Below the pieces are notes generated by a model. It did no database searches and was not told where the DNA came from. It saw only the letters and a list, made by a program, of their open reading frames with translations. Below are positions 6,109 to 13,939 of a stretch of 44,931 nucleotides of DNA, piece after piece. This stretch comes from Mesoaciditoga sp. (GTDB lineage: Bacteria > Thermotogota > Thermotogae > Mesoaciditogales > Mesoaciditogaceae). The DNA lies in NCBI GenBank assembly GCA_015491995.1, contig WGFY01000026.1:1-44931 (forward strand), written 5' to 3'. Every line of letters starts with the position of its first letter. Position 1 is the first letter of the stretch. The translations under genes were made by a program, and so were the position numbers.

Positions 6109-8343
6109 ATGAAAAGAAAAATTTTCCTTCTGTTCATATTGACACTCGTGAGTGGCGTAATGGTTTCATCTGTGTTAGCGATGTCGGTGGACCAAAACGG
6201 TGTGGATATGCTTATGGGGGCAAAGAATGCATTGCAGTTATACAAACAATATGGTGACACTTCTGGGGTGTCCAACGTCGTATCCAAACTTGAGCTTTTC
6301 CTTTCCAAGTACACGGAACCGGCTCAATACATTGGCCAAGCTTATGAGTTGCTTGGAGATGCTTATTATCTTTTGAACAATTACAAGCGCGCTATAAACG
6401 AGTACAAAAAAGCTTTGGAATACCTTCCAAAAAGTTCCATTGATAATGAGTACACGGTTTACTCTCTTGGATATGCCTACATGAGTATCGGTGATAATTC
6501 AAATGCTATTTCTTATTTTTCTTCTCTTTACAACTCTCCAAAATATGCTGATGAGGTAAGGGTACTTGTGGGAAGTATATACGTGAAGATCGGCAAGTAT
6601 ACCGATGCTGAAAAAGTGCTTGGTGAAGTTAAAACCAACGTTTGGAAAGCCTGGGCGGTGTTTTACAAAGGGAAAATAGCTTTTAACACCAAAAATTACA
6701 AAGGGGCCCATGAACTTTTTGCAAGTGTGGCAAATTATTCAAACGATCCAAATGTCATAGAACCAGCCGCTTATTACGATGCCTACTCTTTCCTGAATTT
6801 GAACGATATTCAAAATGCTATGAAAGTTTCTGGCGAAGCCATTAAAAATTACCCACCCACGATATGGAGTGTTGATCTTTACACGATACTTGGGGAATCT
6901 TATTACAGAAATGGTCAATACACAAAGGCTCTTGAAGCGTTTCAAAATGCCATTCAGCTTGCCCCTAATGCTGGCAAACTGTATAAAGCACTCAACGCAA
7001 AAGCCTGGGCCGAGTACAAACTCAAAAAATATGTTGATGCTATTGCTGATTGGAAAAAAGTTCTCGACAAATCAATGGACTCGGGGCTGGCGCTTTCCGC
7101 TGGCTTAAGTGCTGGTGCCACATATAGGGAACTTAAAGACTTCAGTGAAGCTTTGAAACTTTACAAATACATGGAGCCTAAATTCACTTCCCAAAAGAAT
7201 CAAATAGTTCTGCAAGAGGGAAAAACCTATCTGGAGTCGGGGAAATACACGCAGGCAGCTCAGACGTTTGAAAAGCTTTCTGAACTGGTGGATCCTATAA
7301 GCGATTCTGCATCTTATTGGCTTGGCTATACTTATAATGTCGAGGGTAAATACGAAAAGTCTTTAAATACTTTGAGCAAACTTGTGACGAAGACAAAAGA
7401 TCCTAACATGGAGGCAAAATCTTACATGCTTGAAGGTGATATATACTTCAAGAGAAACGATCACAAAAATGCCCAGAGATCATATGAAAATGCCGTGGCA
7501 ATTGGCACGAAAGAAACAAAAAATGTTGCTGAGTATAACCTTGGTCTGATATATTACAACACGTCTGATTATTCCAAAGCACTCAATTACCTAAAAGACG
7601 TTATGAGTAACAGAGTTTTAGATCCGGATTTGGCTCTTAACGCCGCATACTATTTGAGCCAGTCTTACGTCAATTTGAAAAATTACAAATCCGCATTAGA
7701 TGTTTACAATTGGATAATCAAGTACGATTTTGAAGGGCTGTACACCTCTTCCGTTTATGTTTTGAAAGCGGTTGCCATTGAAAAACTCGGTGAATACACT
7801 CAGATTCCACCCTATGTGGATAAAGTTTTAAGTACTTTAACCAACATTTCAAGCAAAAACGATCTTCTTTTTTACAAAGCATATGCTTATTTTAAAAGCG
7901 GGGATCTTAAAAATGCTCATGCAATAGCTTCATCTCTACTTAGCAAAAAGATGTCAAATGATGCGATGGGCGGGATTTTGTACATTGAAGGAAAATATTA
8001 TCAATCCCAAAACAACGCGACTGAAGCTGCAAAATACTTTAAAGAGGTGTATACGAATTATCCATCCAGTAGCGTTGCGCCAGATGCAGCTTATGAACTT
8101 GGCATGATGTATTACAGAATTGGAAAGTATGCAAATGCCAAAGAAGCATTTTTCAGTTTGGTTTCTCTTTTCGGTGGTGATTCACGAGTCCCAGAAGCAT
8201 TCTACTACATAGGCATGTCTTACGAGAATTTGGGTCAAAATTCTGCTGCCCTCCAAGTTTACAACACGATAATAGAGAAATTCCCAAATTCTGGTCAAGC
8301 TGCTTTGGCTAAGAAAAGGCTTTCTGAATTAGGAAAGCGGTGA
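6109..8343 (+). CDS. Secreted tetratricopeptide-repeat protein
   Basis: This 744-residue protein has a signal peptide (MKRKIFLLFILTLVSG, cleavage probably near residue 24, VLA-MS) followed by TPR-type helical pairs along almost the whole chain, from about residue 50 to the end. Repeats such as ELLGDAYYLLNNYKRAI and GESYYRNGQYTKALEAF show the G/A-Y-A-P spacing. It should therefore be a periplasmic scaffold. The start has AGGGAGTG upstream. The stop overlaps the start of the next gene, a predicted outer-membrane protein, which suggests the two work together, as BamD- or YbgF-like TPR proteins do with barrels. No enzyme motif is seen and no precise function is assigned. Confidence 0.75.
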   Translation: MKRKIFLLFILTLVSGVMVSSVLAMSVDQNGVDMLMGAKNALQLYKQYGDTSGVSNVVSKLELFLSKYTEPAQYIGQAYELLGDAYYLLNNYKRAINEYKKALEYLPKSSIDNEYTVYSLGYAYMSIGDNSNAISYFSSLYNSPKYADEVRVLVGSIYVKIGKYTDAEKVLGEVKTNVWKAWAVFYKGKIAFNTKNYKGAHELFASVANYSNDPNVIEPAAYYDAYSFLNLNDIQNAMKVSGEAIKNYPPTIWSVDLYTILGESYYRNGQYTKALEAFQNAIQLAPNAGKLYKALNAKAWAEYKLKKYVDAIADWKKVLDKSMDSGLALSAGLSAGATYRELKDFSEALKLYKYMEPKFTSQKNQIVLQEGKTYLESGKYTQAAQTFEKLSELVDPISDSASYWLGYTYNVEGKYEKSLNTLSKLVTKTKDPNMEAKSYMLEGDIYFKRNDHKNAQRSYENAVAIGTKETKNVAEYNLGLIYYNTSDYSKALNYLKDVMSNRVLDPDLALNAAYYLSQSYVNLKNYKSALDVYNWIIKYDFEGLYTSSVYVLKAVAIEKLGEYTQIPPYVDKVLSTLTNISSKNDLLFYKAYAYFKSGDLKNAHAIASSLLSKKMSNDAMGGILYIEGKYYQSQNNATEAAKYFKEVYTNYPSSSVAPDAAYELGMMYYRIGKYANAKEAFFSLVSLFGGDSRVPEAFYYIGMSYENLGQNSAALQVYNTIIEKFPNSGQAALAKKRLSELGKR

Positions 8344-9725
8344 TAAGCGTGAAGGGCTTTGTCGTTGTGGCGGCTTTTGTTCTTGTAGCTGCCACTATTT
8401 TGGCCCAACCTATACTGCTGGAAATAAACACGAATTTCGTTGCTCACAAGTTGGAGCCAAGTGGGGGGTTTTCATCGAAAAATTTGGGAGTTGAAAATCC
8501 AAAGGAATTTGGGAGATTTTCCATTTTTCCACTTCAAGCGAAGTTTTCTTTTGTCAGACAGGCTAAAGCAGCTCAAATCAACGAAGGAATCCTTGCCATT
8601 CCAAAAAAAGAGTACAAAGCAAGCATAGAATCTGTAAGAAGCGTTGAATTTGCCACTCTTGGAATAACTCGCAAGAATATTCTAAGCCAGTGTGTTCTTA
8701 AATTGCCGTTCACCTTCACATTGCCCAGAGTAGCTTTTTCAAAATCTCAACCTTCTTTCGAGAAAGTTCCTAAGGCATTCAAAGGATTTGAACTTGAAGA
8801 TATAAACCTTTCCAAAGGGATATACGTTCGTGTTGTACCTTTTGAATCTGAAAAGAAATTAACTCCTTCCTTTTCACTTCTTGAAATGAAGAAAAAAATC
8901 ACAGCGTATTCACCTTTGGGAGGCTTAGAGACCATTGGAAAATATTTAAGGGAAAATGAGTACGCTTTTTGGACCACAAAAAAACATTTCGGTATGAAAA
9001 TTGATACTCCTTTGATATCAAATTGGATCGCTTACGACTACGAAAAAAGTTATATAAGTAATTTGTCTTCTTCATTCGCTTTTGGTCCATTTGCTTTCCT
9101 AATTTCGATGAAAGAAGGAAGTGTATCTGGAAAGGTCTCAACACACTCAGACATTTCTTTTGGAGCCGCCATTTCCTCTGAATCAACCGTTTCACTGTTT
9201 GCTGAGCTACCAGCTTCTTTCGGAAATTTCAGGGCATTTGTTGGAGGAAAGTACGTTGTACGATCTTCTCCCGTTATTTTTGAACCAAACGTAATTTTGC
9301 AATATAAATCAGGGAGTTTTTCTCCATATATCTCTTATTGCTACGATGATGCCGTGCCCAATCTAAGAGCAGGCTTGATCGCAAACAGTTTCACTCTCAA
9401 TGGTGAAATGAGCTTAGAGTCAACTCCAATTATGAAATTGATGGCAAAATATTTCAGTCAAATAGGAATCGTAGAAGCGGCTTTTAATATGAATAACGAT
9501 TTGTACTCTGGAAGTCTTCAGATAAGTTCAAAACCTTTTGGATTTGAACCCATACAATTTTCTCTTGGAGCTCTTGCACGGCTGAAATCCAATGGTTCTT
9601 ACAACCTAAAAGGAAGAGTGAATATGAATTTTCGTTTCTTTTTTTCGTATGTTGAAAGTTGGATAGGTGCAGATTTCGATGGAAACTCTACCATCTTTTC
9701 CTATGGTGCGGAGGTGGATTTTTGA
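8340..9725 (+). CDS. Secreted protein with probable outer-membrane beta-barrel C-terminal half
   Basis: This 461-residue protein is not recognised as a known family. It has a signal peptide (KGFVVVAAFVLVAATILA) and an N-terminal region of about 180 residues of unclear fold. The second half has repeated short amphipathic strands with aromatic ends and Gly turns, closing with YGAEVDF, a C-terminal Phe typical of outer-membrane barrels. The GTG at 8340 overlaps the TPR stop (GTGA); a GTG at 8349 is an equally possible start and leaves the signal peptide intact. Coupling with the TPR gene and the next small gene (TTGA overlap) indicates one operon. Confidence 0.6.
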   Translation: MISVKGFVVVAAFVLVAATILAQPILLEINTNFVAHKLEPSGGFSSKNLGVENPKEFGRFSIFPLQAKFSFVRQAKAAQINEGILAIPKKEYKASIESVRSVEFATLGITRKNILSQCVLKLPFTFTLPRVAFSKSQPSFEKVPKAFKGFELEDINLSKGIYVRVVPFESEKKLTPSFSLLEMKKKITAYSPLGGLETIGKYLRENEYAFWTTKKHFGMKIDTPLISNWIAYDYEKSYISNLSSSFAFGPFAFLISMKEGSVSGKVSTHSDISFGAAISSESTVSLFAELPASFGNFRAFVGGKYVVRSSPVIFEPNVILQYKSGSFSPYISYCYDDAVPNLRAGLIANSFTLNGEMSLESTPIMKLMAKYFSQIGIVEAAFNMNNDLYSGSLQISSKPFGFEPIQFSLGALARLKSNGSYNLKGRVNMNFRFFFSYVESWIGADFDGNSTIFSYGAEVDF

Positions 9726-9964
9726 GTAATATAGAATACGATGTGTATGTTGAAATTCCAAAGTCTGCAGTTCATACACTTAATTACATCCTTGAGGCAG
9801 AAGACAATTTGATCAACGTTCGACACATAGATCCGGTTTCTGGATTGTTGAAGATTTTGGTTGTTGATGATGAGTTGAGTGATGTGTTAAAACTTTTAGA
9901 CTCATTAAGGGATGAACTACATTTAAGAGTGGTGAAATATGAGCCGAATCGTGGAGTTCTTTAG
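9722..9964 (+). CDS. DUF4911-like small cytoplasmic protein
   Basis: This 80-residue protein has a beta-alpha-beta pattern (YDVYVEIPKSAVHTLNYILEAEDN, then GLLKILVV and a final helix) resembling DUF4911, an uncharacterised family of about the same length in clostridia and thermophiles. The start is TTG at 9722 with GGAGGTGG (9710-9717) four bases upstream; it overlaps the stop of the barrel-like gene (TTGA). The 3' end overlaps the YqeG-type phosphatase by 26 bases, so the two are probably produced together. Family match is by memory of the pattern, so only moderately certain. Confidence 0.55.
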   Translation: MSNIEYDVYVEIPKSAVHTLNYILEAEDNLINVRHIDPVSGLLKILVVDDELSDVLKLLDSLRDELHLRVVKYEPNRGVL

Positions 9965-11003
9965 AAAGCCAATACCAAGAGAAGTCGTGAAGAATGTTCA
10001 TGAGATAGCTTATGATAAGTTCAAACTCTTAGGATTTGATACGTTTATTTTCGATTACGACAACACACTTGCACCTTTTAGACGGCATGTTTCCGAAGAT
10101 GTGGTTAAACTTTTTGAATCTTTGATAGAGAAAGGTTTTAAGGTGGCTGTGGTGACCAACGGACCTTTTGAAAGGGCTAAAAATCTAAGAGATAAAGTGC
10201 AAAAGATTCACCTTTTTGCCAAAGCGAGAAAACCAGGATTGAGAACGTTGAAGTTGGCGTTATCTAAATTAAGAACTAAGCCGTCAAAGGTTGTGTTGGT
10301 GGGAGATCTTTTTTTTACCGACATCATAGCAGGTAACAGGCTTGGAATGTACACGATATTAGTTGCCCCTTATCCAGGTGTGGGGTTTTTCCTGAAATTC
10401 ACAGCCTTACTTGAGAAGATATCTTATAAAATAGTTCTCTACACCTTTGGATGGCTTTTCAGAATAAGCGAACTCGTTTCCCCAAACGAGTGGCATGCCA
10501 ACGTGTTTGAAATCGATTATGATAAATTGATTTCAAACGGAGTAAAGTTGTTCGTGTTCGATATGGACAACACGCTTGCCAAGTGGGGAGTGTCAAGTTT
10601 AGATAAAAGAACTTTTAAACTTTTGAAAGAACTCTCGGAACGGGTACATGTTGTCATATTTTCAAATGGGAAATCACTTTCTCTTGATTGGATTTCAAAA
10701 AATGCCGATATAATTGTTGTAAGGAGTGCGCATAAACCACTTACCTCTAAATTCATGAAGATCATAAAGAAGTATGAAATATCCAGGAATGAAGTGGTGG
10801 TCATTGGGGATCAACTTTTTACAGACATACTTATGGCCAACCTCTCAGGTGTGTATTCTATAAAGGTTAAGCCCATTTCCACGGAGGAAATTTTTTTCAC
10901 CAAATTTCTCAGAATCCTTGAAAAGATCGTAAAGCCTTTGATAAAGCCTAAACCTGTTATAAAGGCGAAAAATGAAGATTCGAAGAGAAAAGTAGGAAGT
11001 TAG
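9939..11003 (+). CDS. Tandem YqeG-type HAD phosphatase (two fused copies)
   Basis: YqeG proteins are HAD IIIA phosphatases of about 170 residues, related to the mitochondrial phosphatidylglycerophosphatase Gep4. Here 354 residues hold two complete copies. Copy 1 (about 1-180) has FDYDNTLAP, VVTNGP and VGDLFFTDIIAGN. Copy 2 (about 190-345) has FDMDNTLAKW, IFSNGK and IGDQLFTDILMAN. Both keep the DxDxT nucleophile motif, the Thr/Ser motif II, a Lys (ARKPG, AHKPL) and the GDxxxTD motif IV, so both sites could be active. The start at 9939 lies within the preceding gene. A role in phosphatidylglycerol synthesis is inferred from the family only. Confidence 0.85.
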   Translation: MSRIVEFFRKPIPREVVKNVHEIAYDKFKLLGFDTFIFDYDNTLAPFRRHVSEDVVKLFESLIEKGFKVAVVTNGPFERAKNLRDKVQKIHLFAKARKPGLRTLKLALSKLRTKPSKVVLVGDLFFTDIIAGNRLGMYTILVAPYPGVGFFLKFTALLEKISYKIVLYTFGWLFRISELVSPNEWHANVFEIDYDKLISNGVKLFVFDMDNTLAKWGVSSLDKRTFKLLKELSERVHVVIFSNGKSLSLDWISKNADIIVVRSAHKPLTSKFMKIIKKYEISRNEVVVIGDQLFTDILMANLSGVYSIKVKPISTEEIFFTKFLRILEKIVKPLIKPKPVIKAKNEDSKRKVGS

Positions 11004-11065
11004 GGGGAATCGATATAAGGACGACTGTTTTAGGCAAGAAAAAAGAAATTCCAGAGCTTTCGTCT

Positions 11066-12499
11066 TTGCTTTCGTCATTCACGCTCAGGCTTAACATCGC
11101 TGAGACGGTGCGTGCCTGCGTTGAAGAGTTAAAAAAAATCTCGTCCAATTTTTTTGATATCAGTTGGTTTTCTTACATTTCAGATAAAGATAAATTTGGG
11201 GAGAAATTGAATTCACAAACTTTGGATTTCGCAAATTGGGCGATTCATAAACATCGTCTTTCGATCACTCCGATTGGGAACTTCGTAGTTCTTTTTGTAC
11301 CTTTATTCAGCAGGACAAAGAATTTAGGTGTGCTGATTATGGGTATAAAGAGTGATGTGAATCATATCACACGAGGTATTATAGATATTGAAAGCTTTTT
11401 AGCTTTTGAAACATCCATGGTTATAGAGAACATGAAGCTCACCAAGGAACTTGTCAAAAGAAACGAAGAAGTTGTCGAAGCTAAATATTATCTTGAAAAT
11501 GTTTTGAATTCACTTAAATACGCTGTGGTAGTTGAAGATATTTACAGGAATGAGGAATTTTCCAATCTCCCTTACAGAGCCCTTATAAAGGATAATACGG
11601 AGTTAAAGGAACAGGTCAAAGAAATGGTCAACATTTCCTTCGTTGATAGAGTCGAAGTGTCCAACGAGATCGAAAATGATAAAAATTTCTACAGCGTTCA
11701 TGTTGTGCCAGTCGAGTTATCTTCTGGTCTTAAAGTAGTGGCCTCTATACAAGATATAACCAACACAAAGGAGTTGGAACGTCTTCAAAAGATAAATAGG
11801 ATGAAAAACGATTTTGTTGCGAGTATATCTCATGAGTTGAAAACACCGTTGTCGGCGATATTAGCGTATTCTGAAACCATTTTAGATTCGATCGGTGAAC
11901 TTGACGCTGAAACTCTTAAACAATTCGTTGGAACGATTAAGAATGAAGGAGAGCACCTGCAATCCATCGTGAGTGACATGCTCGATTTTTCCAAACTTGA
12001 ATCCGATAGTTTTCCAATGAATTTTAGAAGAATAGATCTTATAAAAGTACTTAAAGAGTCTCAAGAAGGTCTTAAAGCACGTGCGATGGAAAATGGCATA
12101 AAGTTTGGAATATCGATTCCTCAAAACCTTGTAAATGCCTATGTGACTGCAGATCCAAAAAGGATAAGGCAAGTTGTGGACAACTTGGTGGTCAACGCTT
12201 TTAAATACAACGATAACCTTTCACCGGAAGTTATTATAAAATTACGAGAAAAAGAAGATGAATACGTTTCAGAAGTGTACGACAACGGAATTTCAATTCC
12301 AGTAGAAGAGCGGAAAAAGATATTCCAGAAGTTTTACAGGATGGAGACTATGAAAGCGAAGGCATCCGGAACAGGGTTAGGCTTAGCGTTGGCAAAGGAG
12401 ATAATGGAAAAGCATCATGGAAGAATATGGGTCGAAGGTCAAGATGTGTGTATTTTTAAGTTTTCTCTTCCAAAAAAAGATTGGTTATCACAATCTTAA
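11066..12499 (+). CDS. Orphan sensor histidine kinase with GAF-like input domain
   Basis: At least 477 residues: a GAF-like domain (about 10-130), a short helix, a PAS-like segment (140-230), the HisKA dimerisation domain with the phospho-acceptor His in SISHELKTPL (near 256), and a HATPase domain with N box DNLVVNAFKYN and G2 box GTGLGLAL. No transmembrane segment is seen, so it is probably cytosolic. The G1 box reads DNGIS where DNGIG is usual. The TTG start at 11066 has no ribosome site; a TAGGGGGA at 11001-11008 points to an in-frame ATA at 11015, which would add 17 residues. No response regulator is adjacent. An HDOD gene follows after 18 bases. Confidence 0.88.
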   Translation: MLSSFTLRLNIAETVRACVEELKKISSNFFDISWFSYISDKDKFGEKLNSQTLDFANWAIHKHRLSITPIGNFVVLFVPLFSRTKNLGVLIMGIKSDVNHITRGIIDIESFLAFETSMVIENMKLTKELVKRNEEVVEAKYYLENVLNSLKYAVVVEDIYRNEEFSNLPYRALIKDNTELKEQVKEMVNISFVDRVEVSNEIENDKNFYSVHVVPVELSSGLKVVASIQDITNTKELERLQKINRMKNDFVASISHELKTPLSAILAYSETILDSIGELDAETLKQFVGTIKNEGEHLQSIVSDMLDFSKLESDSFPMNFRRIDLIKVLKESQEGLKARAMENGIKFGISIPQNLVNAYVTADPKRIRQVVDNLVVNAFKYNDNLSPEVIIKLREKEDEYVSEVYDNGISIPVEERKKIFQKFYRMETMKAKASGTGLGLALAKEIMEKHHGRIWVEGQDVCIFKFSLPKKDWLSQS

Positions 12500-12517
12500 A
12501 GACGATGAAGGTATAAA

Positions 12518-13372
12518 ATGTCTAAAACTCTAAATGATATTCTTGAGAAGCTCGATTCAATTCCCACGCCGAGTTTTGTCGTTTCGAAGGTTATGGAGCT
12601 CGTGGCTCAGCCGGGAGTTTCTGCTTCAGAACTTACAGAAGTTATAGAAAAAGATCCGAATTTGACGGTAAGGGTGATGAAATTGGCAAATTCGGCTTAT
12701 TATGGTCTCCCTCAAAAGATATCAACCTTATCTCATGCTGTGATGATACTTGGGTTTAAAACCGTTAGAAATCTTGTCACAAGTATATACATGCACGATG
12801 CCTTTTTCACGTCTGAATTGAAAGCGGGCATCAGCACAGACAAACTTTGGTGGCATCTGATCGCAACCGCGATAGCCACTGAGAATATATCCAACAGCGT
12901 TGGGTATATAAACAAAGAAGAGGCATTTTTGGTAGGAATGATCCATGATCTAGGAAAAATAGTTATAGCCCGTCTTTTTCCAAGTTATACGGATGCAGTA
13001 GTTCAACTTGCATCTGCTTCTTCTCTTACATATCTGCAATCCGAAAATAAATTGGGGATTCCAGATCATGTTTCTGTTGTCAACCACCTTATAGAAAAAT
13101 GGGGATTTCCTCACGAGATACAAGTGGCGGTGAACTTTCATCATGAACCCGAGAAAGTTGAAGAGGAAAATATAAAGGATATAACTTATATTTCACATGC
13201 CGCGGATATTGTGGCAAACGTGTTAAATCCAACTGCTTCCGGAAATTATGCGATTCCTATTATGAACAAAACGGTTTGGGCTTATTTAAAACTCAACGGT
13301 TCATTGCTTTTGGAGATCACCAGAAACACCCGGGAAATGACAAAAAAAGCCACTGAATTTTTTAAAGTGTAA
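12518..13372 (+). CDS. HDOD domain protein
   Basis: HDOD proteins are HD-related helical domains that act in bacterial signalling, usually without catalytic activity. The 284 residues begin ILEKLDSIPTPSFVVSKVMEL, the standard HDOD entry, with VMKLANSAYYGLP and ISTLSHAVMILGFKTVRNLV. An HDLGK motif is retained near residue 145, but other HD ligands are not obvious. Its position directly behind the sensor kinase suggests it is an output or partner of that kinase. A strong hairpin overlaps its stop codon. Confidence 0.88.
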   Translation: MSKTLNDILEKLDSIPTPSFVVSKVMELVAQPGVSASELTEVIEKDPNLTVRVMKLANSAYYGLPQKISTLSHAVMILGFKTVRNLVTSIYMHDAFFTSELKAGISTDKLWWHLIATAIATENISNSVGYINKEEAFLVGMIHDLGKIVIARLFPSYTDAVVQLASASSLTYLQSENKLGIPDHVSVVNHLIEKWGFPHEIQVAVNFHHEPEKVEEENIKDITYISHAADIVANVLNPTASGNYAIPIMNKTVWAYLKLNGSLLLEITRNTREMTKKATEFFKV

Positions 13373-13400
13373 AGACCCATCGAATCCTCGATGGGTCTTT
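13371..13400. terminator. Intrinsic terminator between the HDOD gene and tRNA-Pro
   Basis: A 13-bp perfect stem (13371-13383 with 13388-13400; core GACCCATCGA) closes the 4-base loop ATCC and continues into T residues (TTTTT at 13398-13402). Its T run abuts the complement of the tRNA CCA end, so it can also stop transcription of the tRNA on the minus strand. Confidence 0.88.
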
Positions 13401-13401
13401 T

Positions 13402-13478
13402 TGGTCGGGGCGACTGGATTTGAACCAGCGACCTCCTGCGCCCCATGCAGACGCGCTAGCCATCTGCGCCACGCCCCG
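13402..13478 (-). tRNA. tRNA-Pro (GGG)
   Basis: The minus strand folds as a 77-base cloverleaf: acceptor CGGGGCG/CGCCCCG, D stem GCGC/GCGC, anticodon stem TCTGC/GCAGG, loop ATGGGGC giving anticodon GGG with U33 and G37, T arm GCTGG/CCAGT, A73, encoded CCA. The C1-G72 pair and G37 suit proline. A shifted reading with CAT in the loop breaks U33 and is rejected. Confidence 0.92.
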
Positions 13479-13537
13479 ACGCATATACATTCTTACAATA
13501 TCACAAAGTCATCATCTTTTTCAATACCCTAAGAAAC

Positions 13538-13750
13538 TCATGAAGTGGATTTAACAGTCTTTTTTGCGAACTTTTTACTTGTATCAGTTGAATAATAACC
13601 ATTTCCTTTGAAGACGACTCCCACGTTTCCAATCTGTCTGACCATCTTTCCACCACAAACATCGCAACGCGCCTCATCGGCTTCAGAAATTTTCTTCAAA
13701 AGCAGAGCTTCATGACCACACTTCGAACAAATATACCTATAAAGTGGCAC
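13538..13750 (-). CDS. FmdB-type zinc ribbon protein
   Basis: This 70-residue protein begins MPLYRYICSKCGHE and has two CxxC knuckles (CSKC near 8-11, CDVC near 29-32), the FmdB/CxxC_CxxC_SSSS putative regulatory family. It then reads VFKGNGYYSTD, typical of the family, and has a Lys-rich tail. The GTG at 13750 is chosen because GGAGGCGAT precedes it by five bases; ATG codons further out lie before that site. Function in the family is unresolved: proposed to be a transcriptional or metal-related factor. Confidence 0.85.
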   Translation of the reverse strand: MPLYRYICSKCGHEALLLKKISEADEARCDVCGGKMVRQIGNVGVVFKGNGYYSTDTSKKFAKKTVKSTS

Positions 13751-13852
13751 AGAAATCGCCTCCATTTTCATTTTGATGATTTTTTCCATGATATTCTAAA
13801 GATCATGATAACAAAAAAATATTTCAAAAACAAGAATTTTTGTGTGAAGTTC

Positions 13853-13881
13853 TTGACATTTAAATTCAATTCATGTACAAT
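13853..13881 (+). promoter_or_regulatory. Consensus promoter of the radical SAM gene
   Basis: TTGACA (13853-13858), 17-base spacer, TACAAT (13876-13881): near-perfect sigma-70-type spacing. Transcription should start near 13888, leaving a leader of about 50 bases that contains a palindrome at 13899-13908. Confidence 0.85.
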
Positions 13882-13883
13882 TA

Positions 13884-13908
13884 GTTCGAATGGTTTTGAC
13901 CGAACGGT
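13884..13908 (+). promoter_or_regulatory. Operator-like palindromes in the radical SAM leader
   Basis: ACCG-AA-CGGT at 13899-13908 is a perfect 4-bp dyad around AA, with T-rich and A/T-rich flanks. A second inverted pair, GTTCG (13884-13888) and CGAAC (13901-13905), overlaps it. ACCG(N2)CGGT is a shape often bound by TetR-family repressors. Lying just after the predicted start site, it could block transcription. The regulator is not in this window. Confidence 0.45.
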
Positions 13909-13939
13909 AAATTTTTTGATCTGAAAGGGAGCGATTAAC

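Noticed and set aside
13402-13478. Reading the minus-strand tRNA as tRNA-Met (CAT)
   Set aside because: That fold displaces U33 and leaves a poor stem; GGG with U33, G37 and C1-G72 fits proline.
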